A stretch of DNA of 64,000 bases from Pratylenchus scribneri (lineage: Eukaryota; Nematoda; Chromadorea; Rhabditida; Pratylenchidae), in contig JAQSEB010000104.1 of assembly GCA_030063045.1 (NCBI GenBank), forward strand, positions 496,001 through 560,000, given 5' to 3'. A program made the position numbers and the translations under genes. Positions 11,879-22,866 of this stretch are shown here, piece by piece; positions within the stretch are counted from its first letter, which is position 1, and every line of letters begins with the position of its first letter. A model generated the notes under the pieces. It made no database searches and had not been told where the DNA came from. It was given only the letters and a program-made list of their open reading frames with translations.

Positions 11879-12351
11879 ATGAAAAGTAATGCTTTATTCC
11901 TTTTCCTACTAATTGTCTGCCACATTTTTGCCCAATCCATTTTTGGAATCCCAGTTGTGGATAATATCAAAAATGCAGCCGTAATCCAAGCCTTGAATGA
12001 AGATGGTGCAGCAGATCTACCTGCTGATGGACCGTTAGAAAAAAGGAAAATATTTCAATTATATTTGTAAATTTTTTAAAGTCGACAAAGGCGTTTTGGT
12101 GGATGGGGCGGTGGCACATATCGATATGGGCCATGCGGATATGGAGGATGCCAGGGTGGAGGAGGAGGATATGGATTTGGGGGAGGCGGATATTCCGGCG
12201 GATATTCCGGCGGGTGAGTCCATTCATTTACATTTTTATTTTTATGATATTCCGGCATTTATTTGACAGTTCTTCATTTGGAGGTCCTTGCGGTTCAGGC
12301 GAACATCACAGTGCCGAAGTGTACGGATGCGGGAATAAATATGGGCGATGA
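11879..12351 (+). CDS. Gly/Tyr-rich secretory peptide precursor
   Basis: Three exons (11879-12033, 12082-12213, 12270-12351) give 122 aa. A signal peptide (MKSNALFLFLLIVCHIFAQS) and a short acidic pro-region are followed by the basic site RQRR, after which the chain becomes Gly-rich (FGGWGGGTYRYGPCGYGGC, then GGY repeats). Four Cys are spaced along the mature part. This layout (signal, pro-region, furin-like site, Gly-rich mature peptide) resembles nematode Gly-rich neuropeptide-like or antimicrobial precursors; a cuticle or eggshell role is also possible. No family is named. Confidence 0.7.
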
Positions 12352-12461
12352 AAATGAAATTGGACCGTTTCCCATTTTACTCATTGACTTTATCCTCATA
12401 TTTTGTCGATAAAATTAAATTTTATTCTTTATTTATGATTTTTGATTTGGATTATTTTTTG

Positions 12462-12813
12462 CTATTTGTTCCACTCTTGCTGTTGGCTTCCTCCAATTCC
12501 TGTGCCCACTTCCGGATCGCCATATTTGGCTTTTAGCTTTTCGAATTTCTCACCGGATCCAAGCATCATGTGAGCTGGACAAAACCAAAGAGGGCCAAAA
12601 TAATGATAAAGGACATCGTCGAATGAACAATTTCCGACCATCAACGATGCCCCACAAATGGCACAATTGAAACAACTTTTGTGAACTGAACACAAACAAA
12701 ATGCATTCTCAATATTTATATTTGGTTGACTTGCCACAATGTTTCTCGATTAATATTTTCTCTTCAATTGGATTGACTTGTTGTTTGCAAATTGCACAAA
12801 ATTTTGGTTTCAT
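12462..12813 (-). CDS. Single LIM-domain protein
   Basis: Two exons (12813-12738, 12685-12462) give 99 aa. The LIM zinc ligands are all present: CAIC near residue 6, then FHKSCFNCAICGASL (His-x2-Cys, Cys-x2-Cys) and a final WFCPAHM. The C-terminal 35 residues are charged and Gln-rich with no second domain. The intron donor GTGGCA was chosen because it restores the canonical FHKSC; the other possible donor breaks the motif. Probably a cytosolic or nuclear protein-interaction adaptor. Orthology is not assigned. Confidence 0.8.
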
Positions 12814-13426
12814 TTTGGCTGGTCAAATTATTTACGAAAATAATATTTTAATTTTTAAATAATTGGGGAAATCGATACGTAAAAATGTGGTATGAAAAAT
12901 GGAAGAAAATCGAAGAATGGGGAAAAGCCAGCTGTTAAAAATTCTTTTGATATTGATTTAAGCTTTCCTTTCGACCATTAAAAAATGAATCTTTTAATCC
13001 GAACATTTAGAATTACTAATTTTTACGAAACTGCTGAAGATGAAGACCATTTGAATTGCCTGAAGGAATTTCATTTCCTGTATTCTTTCATTTACATTTT
13101 TTTGGAAATTTTTATTTCACAAAAGGAAATAATGAAATAAATATATCAATATGATAATAATAATAATGTTCATGAACCAAATTACACTTTAAAATGATAA
13201 TAAATAAATAAATAAATATTTAATATAGATATTTTGATAGTAAAATTGATATAGTTTGGAAAAATGTTCGCCAAAAAGGCGCCGATTGATAAAAAAAATA
13301 TATGGAGATTTCATAAATGAATCCGAAAAAAGTAAAGAAAAAAATGGGATGAAAAAATTGGAATTCGAAGATTTTAAAATATTCAAATTTTTCAATCCAA
13401 ATTCACTTTTTGGCAGAATTGTTCCT
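12814..13426. other. Intergenic, A+T-rich
   Basis: Short gap between two minus-strand genes. It holds ATAA-rich low-complexity sequence near 13150-13220 and nothing gene-like. Confidence 0.4.
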
Positions 13427-16087
13427 TCAACCAATGTAAACACCATCTGCCGTTGCTTGCCCATTCCCCACTTTTGCCCTTTTTGCTTTTGGCTCATCAC
13501 TCTCGTCACTTTCACTTTGATCGTAGCCAAATCCTTCTCCTCTTTTTCGTTTCTTTTTGTTAGTAATTTCCCCTTCATTTTTGACTTTTGTAGTCTCACA
13601 CTTACCATTTTTCGCCTTCGGATCTTCTTCTGAAGAATTTGAAGACGAAGAAGAATTAATATTATTTTGAATTGTGGTTTTTTGTGAATTCCCCTTTCCA
13701 CCTTTTTTCTTTTGCCGAACTCCCTGTTGCTGTTCGCCACCATTCCTCGCTGCTGGCGACGTTTTTGGAGCTTAAAAAAATAAAAGTTTCAGTCTTAATC
13801 GCTACCTACCCTCTCCTTCAATTTTCTGCTTTTTAATTGGTTGTTTGGCAGCTTCAATTTTGTCCGGATCAGTCACATTCTTTCCTTTGGCATCAACTGA
13901 TGAATTCTCTTTGTTCTTTTCTTTACCACTTGCCGAAACTTCATTAGTCATTCCTTTGCCACTTGCCGAATTCCCATTGGTCTTTGCTTTGCCATCTGCT
14001 GAATTTTCGATGTTCTTTACTTTGTTATCGGAATCGTCACTCTTTTTGGATTCCACATTCTTGCCTTCTTTTTCATTCTGCTTGGTTGCTTCTTTCATTT
14101 TCCCATCATTCCCCTTCGATTGACTCTCTTTTGCCAAGGTGGCGGCAACATTGTTTGTCGCATTATTTTTTGAATTACTTTTTTCATCACCAGATTTTGG
14201 CTTCAATGTTTCTTCCGGTTTTGATACCGGTTTTTGTGTTTCTATTTTTGCTGACTCCAATGCTGGTTTTGTTGATTCTACTTTTGTTGGCTCCGATGTT
14301 TTTGGGCTTTTCTTATTATCCGTTGCCGAACTCTTTTCTTTCGCCATCCCGCCAACAGATTCGCCAGCAGCTCCTTTTTGGTTTGGCTTATTTTTATCGC
14401 TATCAATTCCTCGCAACTGTTTCGAATTGTCTGATTCTTTGTTGTTGTTGGCCTCCTCCTTTCTATTTTGTTCCATTGCTTTGTTCACCTGATTATTTGT
14501 TTCTGCCCATTTCCAAACCCTTTCCCAATCTAATACTCTTTTAGCGTGATCCGGGTCCGACATGTTCGAATCCATTGGAGGCAGATTTTTGGCGGCAGAT
14601 TCCACGACTGCTGTCGGTGCCGAGGAAGGGACGGCAACATTGTTTGTTGGCTTTTGACTCGATTCTATGAAAAAATAGGGAAATCCTATTTAGGTGGATA
14701 TAATTCCTATATAAAACATATTTCATTTCAATCCTATCTAAATTGAATTGAATTATATTTTCGCCTATACCCAAACTTTTTTTGTTCGTTTTCGGACGAT
14801 TTTTGTGTTTATTAAGTGAATTTTTTCCTTGTTGACCATTGGTATTAGCAGAAAATTTAAATGGTTCATGGGAATGATAGGATTGGATTTTAATTGGTTC
14901 TTGGTTTTGGTATGAAAATGGAGAATAGCCAATCATTGGTTGCTGCTGCTCAAAATGATCATAGATTGGATGATGCGGCCAAAAATAATCTGCAACATAG
15001 TGTTGTTGTTGTTGTTGTCCTTCTGAACGAACCGAATACGCCTTTTTTCATTTAAATTCAAATAATTTCAATTTTAATTACAAAGGAATATCCCCCTAGT
15101 GCCCAGAGGCAATAATCATTTTCTCTTATATATCTCATTTAATTAATTTGAATAAAAAATACCATTTTCTAAAGGTTGATTCTGATTCATCGTCGTTGCT
15201 TCTCCATTATTTGTTTTTTCCTTTTCTTCCTTAATTTCTTCAATTTGCTCCAATTTTTTATCCAATACTTTAGCTTGTTTTATTTCACCTTGGATCTCCT
15301 TTATTTGAGCCTCTTCCTTTTCAGTCTTTCCCTTTTTATTCCTCTTCTCCATTTCAGTGTGCAATACTTTTATATAATCATCAAGTTCTTTATCAAGAAT
15401 TTCAATTTCGCCAGACGGCATTTTCTCCAATGAACTTCGACTGCGCTTTTTAAGGTATGAAATTTCTTGTTTCAATTTTTTCTCGTCTGCAATTACTTCT
15501 CCAACTTTTTGTTTATCATTAACATTTTCTTCTCCTTTAACATTTTCAAATGTTTCTTTTTCCTTTCCGTCCCTTTCATCCTCCTTTCTTTCATTTCCTC
15601 TTTCCGTGCTGCCAGTCATATTTTGGCTAATTCTTCTATTCAATTTGCCTACTTCGTTTTGAGAATTTGTTCCACTTCCTTGTACTTTTTCAACTCCACT
15701 TGGTTTCTTTTCCCCTTCATCAGGTTTGTCATTTTTCAAATCCTTATCGTTTATTCGGATCTCCTTCGATTTTTGTACAGTTTCCAGCTGGGGTTTTTGA
15801 GCATCTTCTTTCGATACTTTTGATTTTTCAACTCCTTGCTGCGGAACAACTGCATTCGGTTTTGGAATATTTGCCGTCAATAATTTTGGTTTTTCCTCTC
15901 CTTGATTATTTGGTTGCGATGGATTGTTGGCTAGGGGTTCTTTAGTCAATTTTGTTTCCATTCTGCCACTTTTCACATATGAAGGAACATTTTCAGAAGC
16001 AAGAGCCGTTTCGGTACGAAAATATCTAGCCTTTGTTTGGTATAGTAAGAATAAAATGAGGACAACCGGTTTATGGATGGATGCCAT
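13427..16087 (-). CDS. Large secreted Lys/Glu-rich protein with NLS-like clusters
   Basis: Four exons (16087-15163, 15022-14771, 14664-13810, 13770-13427) sum to 2376 nt, giving 791 aa. The N-terminus MASIHKPVVLILFLLYQTKA is signal-peptide-like. The rest is low complexity: E/K coiled-coil-prone repeats around residues 150-300, a Gln/His/Tyr-rich stretch in exon 2, then Lys/Ser/Asn-rich degenerate repeats (SADGKAKTNGN, SASGKGMTNE, SASGKEKNKE). The C-terminus carries several basic clusters, KKQKIEGEGR, NKKKRKRGEG and PKAKRAKVGN, the last resembling a c-Myc-type nuclear signal. Ser/Glu/Asp runs near the end look like CK2 targets. No known domain. A secreted protein bearing nuclear localisation clusters is a pattern seen in plant-parasite effectors; an ordinary secretory or nucleolar protein is the alternative. 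Confidence 0.7.
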
Positions 16088-17190
16088 TTTATGGCAACAA
16101 AATCGATGAATTTGTTTGAATTCGATTTGATTTCTAAAAATTAAGTTGGTGGATGGAATTAATTTAATTGAAGAATAAATGAATATTGCTGAAATAGCGA
16201 AAGCTAAAATAAAATGGGCAAATATAATATTAAAGCAATGGAGGAGGATGGGATTGTTTTGATGGGCAATTTGGTGAAGATGATTGGGGAGGGGTGGCTA
16301 GCTTTGCTGGATCCATTTTGCCTTGTGATCAGCAAAAACATGAGCTTCGAAGGCTTCATTCATGCCGGCCTTTTCCAAGTTGTTCCTATTTTCTCGGTAT
16401 TTTGGCTTAATATAGGGAAAATTCCCGAGAAATCACTTAAGTAAAGGATTGTAGCCATAAATGTAAAATGGAATGCAAAATTGGAAATAATATTTAATAT
16501 ACATATTAAATTGGATATTCTTGCACTAAAATAAGGGACATTAAAATGGTTCTTTTCGCCGGTTATCCACTTTCAGATTTTTTGAGTCAATTGGTGAAAG
16601 TTAACCGTAACGATAAAGGGTCATACGGTATAGGATCTTTAAGGAAAGGTTATCATCTGCCCTATCCCTAAATCCTAAATACCCTTCATTTCAAAAGCAC
16701 TACAGGAGGAGATCCGATAAGTACCATATTAAAATGAACTCGATTATGATTTTTTTGGAATTTAGATGTTAAATCGAAATTGTTGTATTTTATGAAAGCT
16801 TACAAAATGGACGGTTTTTTTACTTTCTATAGGCAAAATAATATCAAAAAATTGTCCACAATTAGAGGTTTGAGCCAAACACTCAAAAAAGGGAATGAAT
16901 GGATCCCAAAAATGGTGAATATTTTGAGGAGAATGAAGATGGGAAAATGAAAATGGCCAATGCCTCGTTCGGACCCTCCTTTTCTTGCCGCACGCCTCAA
17001 ATAGTTGCGTTGGCATTTTGGCCATAAAATCAATCATTGGGCATATGATTATAATTTAGATGCCAATTAATGAATGATGAATGATTAAATTGAATTAAAA
17101 ATTTGAATTTATTTCTTTGAGTGATGTAATTAATAATAAATGAAAGAAATGAGGACAAAATATGAGCACCTCGTAATGTATGAAAGTATT
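16088..17190. other. Intergenic, no supported gene
   Basis: Two modest open frames (plus 16214-16444, minus 16762-17037) lack motifs, signal peptides or splice partners and are not called. Confidence 0.4.
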
Positions 17191-19452
17191 TTATTCTTTT
17201 TTCCACCTCAATATTATTTCCGATTCATTTGGCAAAAGTTTGGCAACATTTTCATTCAGTGGCAATGGATTCATGTTATCCTCCTCCTTTGCTTCGGTTT
17301 CGGACGAATTTTGAAATTTGAATGCCAAAAGATTCTGAAAAAATATAAAATTTATTAAATTTATATTCAATTGTTGTTGATTAGTGATTACATCGGAATA
17401 TTCTAAGCCCAATTGTTGAGCAATATGCCAAATTGCCTTCAATATGGACCATTTTCGGCTGACCACAACAACTTGTCGATTTCCACCATTTTCAGCAGGC
17501 AAATGGGCAAATAGAATTAATTGCTCATCGGCGTCCAATTTCAATGGGTTTTTCATTTTCAATTTCATAATTTGTACTCGATCCATTCGAGCCCTTTGCT
17601 CGGCTGTCAATATCTGAATTATTCCAAAAAATTTTTTTATCTTTTCATATTCATTGAAATGAAAACCGTCCGTAGTCATTTCCACAATAATCAAAGAGAG
17701 GTTAAATATGGATATGGACGATTCTATAATAATGGTGCAAACTGCAAATATTTTAAATTTGAGTATTGAAATTTACAAAAAATAAAAAATATTAAAAAAA
17801 AATGTATTTTTATTTTTATAACAATTTGTTGTTTGTTCAAACACTTTGTGTTTTTGTTCCTCGAAACATTTTGTTTTTGCTTGCTTAAAAACATTTTGTG
17901 TTTCACTTTGCTTAAAAACATTTGTGTTTCACTTTGCTTAAAAACATTTTTGTTTCATTAATCTTAAAAACATTTTGTGTTTCACTTTGCTTAAAAACAT
18001 TTGTGTTTCATTAATCTTAAAAACATTTGTGTTTGACTTAGCTTAAAAACATTTGTGTTTCATTAATCTTAAAAACATTTGTGTTTGACTTAGCTTAAAA
18101 ACATTTGTGTTTCATTAATCTTAAAAACATTTGTGTTTGACTTAGCTTAAAAACATTTGTGTTTCATTAATCTTAAAAACATTTGTGTTTGACTTAGCTT
18201 AAAAACATTTGTGTTTCATTAATCTTAAAAACATTTGTGTTTGACTTAGCTTAAAAACATTTGTGTTTCATTAATCTTAAAAACATTTGTGTTTGACTTA
18301 GCTTAAAAACATTTGTGTTTCACCGAGCTTAAAAACATTTTGTGTTTCACTTAGCTTAAAAACATTTGTGTTTCATTAATCTTAAAAACATTTGTGTTTC
18401 ATTTAGCTTAAAAACATTTGTGTTTCATTAATCTTAAAAACATTTGTGTTTCACTTAGCTTAAAAACATTTTGTGTTTTTGCTTTTTGTTCCTCAAACAT
18501 TTATTTGCGTTTAACTAAATGTTTTAATTTTTGTATTTTTCCAAACATTTTATGTTTTTTTTCAAACATTTTGTATTTTTTCTTTTCTTGATATTTTTCA
18601 AACATTTTGTATTTTTTCTTTTCTAGATATTTTTCAAACATTTTTTTGTTAAAAAAACAATTTTTATTCTTATTTTATGTTTAATCTTAAATAAGTTCAA
18701 TACATTTTAATAAATTTTATATAAATAATTTTTTTTATTTATTGCACCATTGTGGAATCGACCTATCACCATCCAATTGAGGATTTTGATCTAATGGGTA
18801 TTTGGAATTTATTTATGTTTTTTCTCTTCTAGCTTACTTTTTCTTTTTGTGGCCTGCCAGCAACAGCAGGTTGTTGCTTATTTTGGTTTGGGTTTCTTTT
18901 TTCAATCTGCAATTTTGGTTGTTTTTCCAATAAATTTGATGATTTCTTTAATCCGCCACATTCATGGTCCTCACAAATTCGATGCCTTCAATTATTTATT
19001 CAAATTTTTGTGAAAATTAGCGAAAGGCAAAGCAAATAACCTCATACAAAAATTATGATTACAATGAAGGCATTGAATTCGAGTTCGTTCTCGTTGAAAA
19101 CATCCACTCATCGAGCAAAGAAATTTGAATTCTTCTTCACCATTATTCCCCTTTCTCTCAACATTTTTATTAGGATCAGCAGTGCAACAATGTTGATCAG
19201 GAAGTCGATGATTTCGACTGAAAAATGTTCAAATTTTTGTAATAATTCCTCTTTTATGTTTTTTTTTTCAATTTCAATTTTAAAATGAAAATAAAACAAC
19301 CAAAAGAATGAAGAACAATAGTCACAACGGAATGGCACAAAATCTGGACATAATTTTATATATTTTATTAAATTCATCTGATCCAAATTCATACCGAGCT
19401 GATTACAATTTTTCAAGGCACAATGTTCACCCAAATTTGGAATCTCTGCCAT
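17191..19452 (-). CDS. AN1-type zinc finger protein, ZFAND1-like
   Basis: The first exon reads MAEIPNLGEHCALKNCNQL, continuing in the next as DFVPFRCDYCSSFFCRNHR, the first AN1 finger. The second follows: FLCSMSGC, RTRIQCLHCNHNFCMRHR, ICEDHEC. The donor inside ATGAG|GTTATT was chosen because it keeps the Cys and His ligands. After a Lys/Gln/Pro-rich linker, an intron of 1.2 kb (18837-17614) precedes the ubiquitin-like C-terminal part (RVQIMKLKMKNP, RKWSILKAIWHIA, NESEIILRW), which matches the layout of human ZFAND1. ZFAND1 recruits p97 and proteasomes to arsenite-induced stress granules; the same cytosolic role is likely but inferred. The long intron is filled by a 26-bp minisatellite. Confidence 0.82.
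17876..18478. repeat. 26-bp minisatellite with 52-bp higher-order dimer
   Basis: About 22 units of CTTAAAAACATTTGTGTTTC plus six variable bases. In the middle, two variants (tail CATTAAT and tail GACTTAG) alternate strictly, giving a 52-bp dimer. Edge units are more diverged and often have an extra T. It lies wholly in an intron of the ZFAND1-like gene. Confidence 0.95.
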
Positions 19453-19739
19453 TTTTGTTTTATTTAAAATGTTCTTAATAAAAATAATTTTCGTTGAAAA
19501 TTTTTATTTATATTTAAGTGTAATTAGAGCATATTTTATTTATTAGTAAAAATAAAATGATGATTTTTCTTTGAGATTGAATTTGAAACTATTTTTAAAG
19601 AAATATTTGAATAATTTCTCATATAATAATATAAAATTTATTTGAATTTAATTGTACAATAAATTTGAATAATTCTTTATTGTAATTTAAATCAAATAAA
19701 TTATTAATTCCATCCATCTTTTTCTTCTTTTATAATTTA

Positions 19740-20439
19740 TTAATCCTCTCCATTATTGCTTGTACTGCTTGAACTTGATGAGAAAAGTTTCCCTTTAGAA
19801 ATTAAATCAACGGCCTTATTCTTTATCCAACTGGCCATTCGAGAAAATATACTCTTTTCTTCTAAAAAATAATTTTTATGAATTTAATGCTGAAATGAGT
19901 GTCCAAAATGACCTTTTTCGCCTTCCTCATTAAATTGACCAAATGGATTCTGGGCATATGGATTTGGCCCATTCGGATCCGACCCAATCAATTTCTGTTT
20001 AGGGACAATTAATTTGTACTAAAATTTATTAATTAACCGGCGATTGTTGTTGCTGGGCTACTCCTCTCCCAAATTGCCCTCCTTCTCCTCCTTGCTGTCC
20101 ATAATGTTCATATTTCTGTTCCCTAATACCAAATTGTTGGCCCAATTGGCCATATTGTTGCTTTTGATATCCTCCTCCCCCAAATCCTCCTTGTTGATTG
20201 GCAAATCCTTGTTGGGATGAATATCCGCCGCCATTTAATTCACTCCCATTTTGGCTATTATCTCAAATATTTAAATTGTTTTTTTTCCATATTCTCCTTA
20301 TCCAACCTCTATCGCCATCACCCATCAATTTGTCCTTGATTTTTGTGAATAATTCCGTAAAGAATGCATTCGATGCTTTTGGCAACAATAAAAATGTGAA
20401 AACAAATAAGGGGAAAAGGGGAATTCGATCTAAATGCAT
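19740..20439 (-). CDS. Secreted Gln/Gly-rich protein
   Basis: Four exons. The start is MHLDRIPLFPLFVFTFLLLP followed by a KASNA cleavage region and a short amphipathic stretch (FFTELFTKIKDKL). Exon 2 (about 20280-20050) is Gly/Gln/Tyr-rich with GGYSSQQGFANQQGG and FGGGGYQKQQYGQLGQQFG. The C-terminal exons carry a Pro/Asn segment, then IFSRMASWIKNKAVDLISKG and a Ser-rich end. Similar amphipathic plus Gly/Gln modules recur in the 53.8-54.9 kb gene. Extracellular matrix, cuticle or gland secretion is plausible; no family recognised. Confidence 0.7.
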
Positions 20440-20517
20440 TTTTCGATTTTTATCTAAAATTTAGGCGAACTTGATTTAATAATGTGGAACCTTGACAGGT
20501 TTTAGAGCGAGATTCGG

Positions 20518-20720
20518 CTACCGTATGACCTCTTTTAATATCTTATGAAGAATTATTTTTCAATCCTTCAAAAATTGGGAAACATTTGGGATCTAACTCT
20601 TTTATTTATGGAATATTTTTAAACGAATTATAGCGGATTTTGTAGAGCTTTAGCGAATTCATTTTTTTAATTCGGCATATTAGGGAGCTATGAGTCCTCA
20701 AAATTGACGGTGACGAATCA
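20518..20720. repeat. Dispersed repeat family B, copy 1
   Basis: This shares an ordered set of blocks with 50350-50530, including CTCTTTTAAT, TCAAAAATTGGGAAA, GGATTTTGTAGAGCTTTAG (GAATTTTATAGAGCTTTAG in copy 2) and a final CTATxxGTC. It lies between genes. Confidence 0.6.
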
Positions 20721-21222
20721 TTGGAAGGTGGAAATTAGAGGTTACGGTAACTATAGATGGGTCCATTTTGTTTCATCCCTTTTAGGCTAAATTTGATTTA
20801 TTTTAATTTTGGTGAATGGAAATTATGAAATCCAGAGATTGTGTCGATTTATGATTTTGCCCAAATTGGAAAGATGGCCAAATGGATTTTGATGGATTAA
20901 AAGAGGAATGGAAGGGGGAAGAAATATTTACTCAAACAATCAAATCCGTCATCAATGAATTAAAAAGGCAGCTGACACAATTAACTCAAACCAACATTTT
21001 CAATTTGCATTCCAAATCGTCCCCAAATTATAGTTGGCTAATTGCTTAGGGTTATGAATTGATGAATTTCGAATTTCCCTCCCAAATAAAGAATCAAATT
21101 CTGCTCATCAGATTTTAATCTTTGAAAATTCTCGATTTTATCACAGTTTTCCATTAAATAATATCAATTTTTATCACATCTTCCATTCAAATGATTCTCT
21201 CCTTATTATATCCTTTCCATCT

Positions 21223-22121
21223 TCAGGCAATTGAATAATGGCCATTGTTGCTGTTCATTTTGCCCGATGGCTTCATCACATCAATCATCATTGGCACTGG
21301 TGGTTGCACAAATGTTCCGCCTAGAAAATAAACTGATGAATAAATAATTTCCGGAAATTTTAAATTAAAAATATTACCACGGTTTTCTTGTTGGTCCTTT
21401 GCAATTTGATTGGCAATTTTTTCGAATTTGACAGCACTCATTGCCCGCCAAACAATTGAAAAGATCCAAATTTGGATGAAAAGAAGAAATCCAATCAAAA
21501 TAAATCCATTCAGGGCCTCGAAACGGCGCCAATCAACATCATCAATGGATTCTGAAAAATGATGAAGACATTGAAATTCTTTCATTTCAAGGAAACTTAC
21601 TATAATTTGACCCTCCATTGATGAAGTTAAAGAAAGTGGATGTTCTTGAATCCAATGAAGTGAACGAATAAAAAGCGGAATAAGCGAAAACATAGCCAGA
21701 GGGATAAACCGTAAAAATAGCCTAAAAGGAATATGAATTAGTTTAAAAATGAGAATTATGATTCTCACCAAAGCAACCAAATAGGGGGCAAAAAATCCGG
21801 GAATGCGGGTGATTAATCCAACGATAATTCCAACATTGAGAAGGATTAAAATGGCCGAAATGCCAAAAAGGTGAAGGAAAGCTTCTTGCCGGTAATAATG
21901 GGCATTGTGGCTGTGGTCTATTTCTCGATAATAATAGAAGAAAAAGACTGTGGCCAGGAAAATGCCAACGATGGCAATGAAAAATGCGGCATCCTTTTAG
22001 AAAAATGAAACAAATAAATGGATTTCATTATCACCTCAACATAGGAACGGAAGCAAAATAGGGTGCACTTGAATTTTTCCCGACGTTCTGGTGTGAATGG
22101 ATTGAATGAATTGGAGGACAT
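21223..22121 (-). CDS. Four-span transmembrane protein
   Basis: Five exons with GT-AG introns. After a polar N-terminus (MSSNSFNPFTPERREKFKC) four hydrophobic spans follow: AAFFIAIVGIFLATVFFFYY; LHLFGISAILILLNVGIIVG; GFFAPYLVALAIFTVYPSGY; ALNGFILIGFLLFIQIWIFS. The third span is interrupted by an intron exactly after YLVAL. The C-terminal tail is polar and Pro/Met-containing and ends with HYSIA. The topology is tetraspan-like, but the CCG loop of tetraspanins is absent. Family not recognised; likely a nematode-specific membrane protein. Confidence 0.65.
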
Positions 22122-22866
22122 TTGTTTGAATATAATGAATAGGTCTTATTTGAGGGAATGGGAATAATTTGCTTATGAATGGGACTTTTATTAATGCGAA
22201 ATGTGCAATCGTATGAAATGTTAAAATAATTAAAATTCAACATTTTTATTAACAATGCTAGCCACAATCAGTAGGGTCTTGAGGGAAGGAGGTTGAGGAA
22301 TTTTAGGAGGGAAACCGAAACACAATCATTCTCGAAGCCCTATTAAAGGGCCTACATATATTTTGAGGCTTATTCAGAATGAAATTGTGATTGAGAAGAG
22401 AAGGAATGGTAGAAATGCTGGCTGGAAAAGAATGGATGATTGGACAATGTTTAAAACAATGTGATGACTGATGAATGAATATGGGGGAGAATAGGAATGC
22501 CCCAATTGGCATTTGATCGTCCATTACGTGGCCAATTCCCGAATTATCCATAGGACAATAATTGCCATGTAGGAAGGGGGGGGGGGGGGGATTCACGTTT
22601 TAGGGAATTGATCAATCAACAACTCTATACTCTATTGACAATAAACTCGCCTAAATCGACAAAAATGGCCGATTATTCATCGATTTTCTTACGTATTCTA
22701 TGAATTTTAAAGGAAATATTTATGCTGGAAATAATGAAAAAAGTCAAAAGTGTGCAAATCTATTTAAAATAAAGCCAAATTATTTAACTATCGATTGATT
22801 GGTCCTTCCTTTGCATTTTATTTCTAATTTCTCATCTTCTTGTCAATTTATTCTGTCATTCACTTA
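22122..22866. other. Intergenic with a G15 homopolymer
   Basis: No gene supported. An uninterrupted run of 15 G lies at 22576-22590; the Pro-rich open frame opposite it is an artefact of this tract. Confidence 0.5.

Noticed and set aside
12034..12081. Apparent GA-AG intron in the Gly-rich peptide gene
   Set aside because: An in-phase canonical GT donor at 12034 gives a 48-nt intron and restores the frame.
13963..14544. 193-codon Leu/Phe-rich plus-strand frame
   Set aside because: Antisense shadow of the Lys/Glu-rich coding exon.
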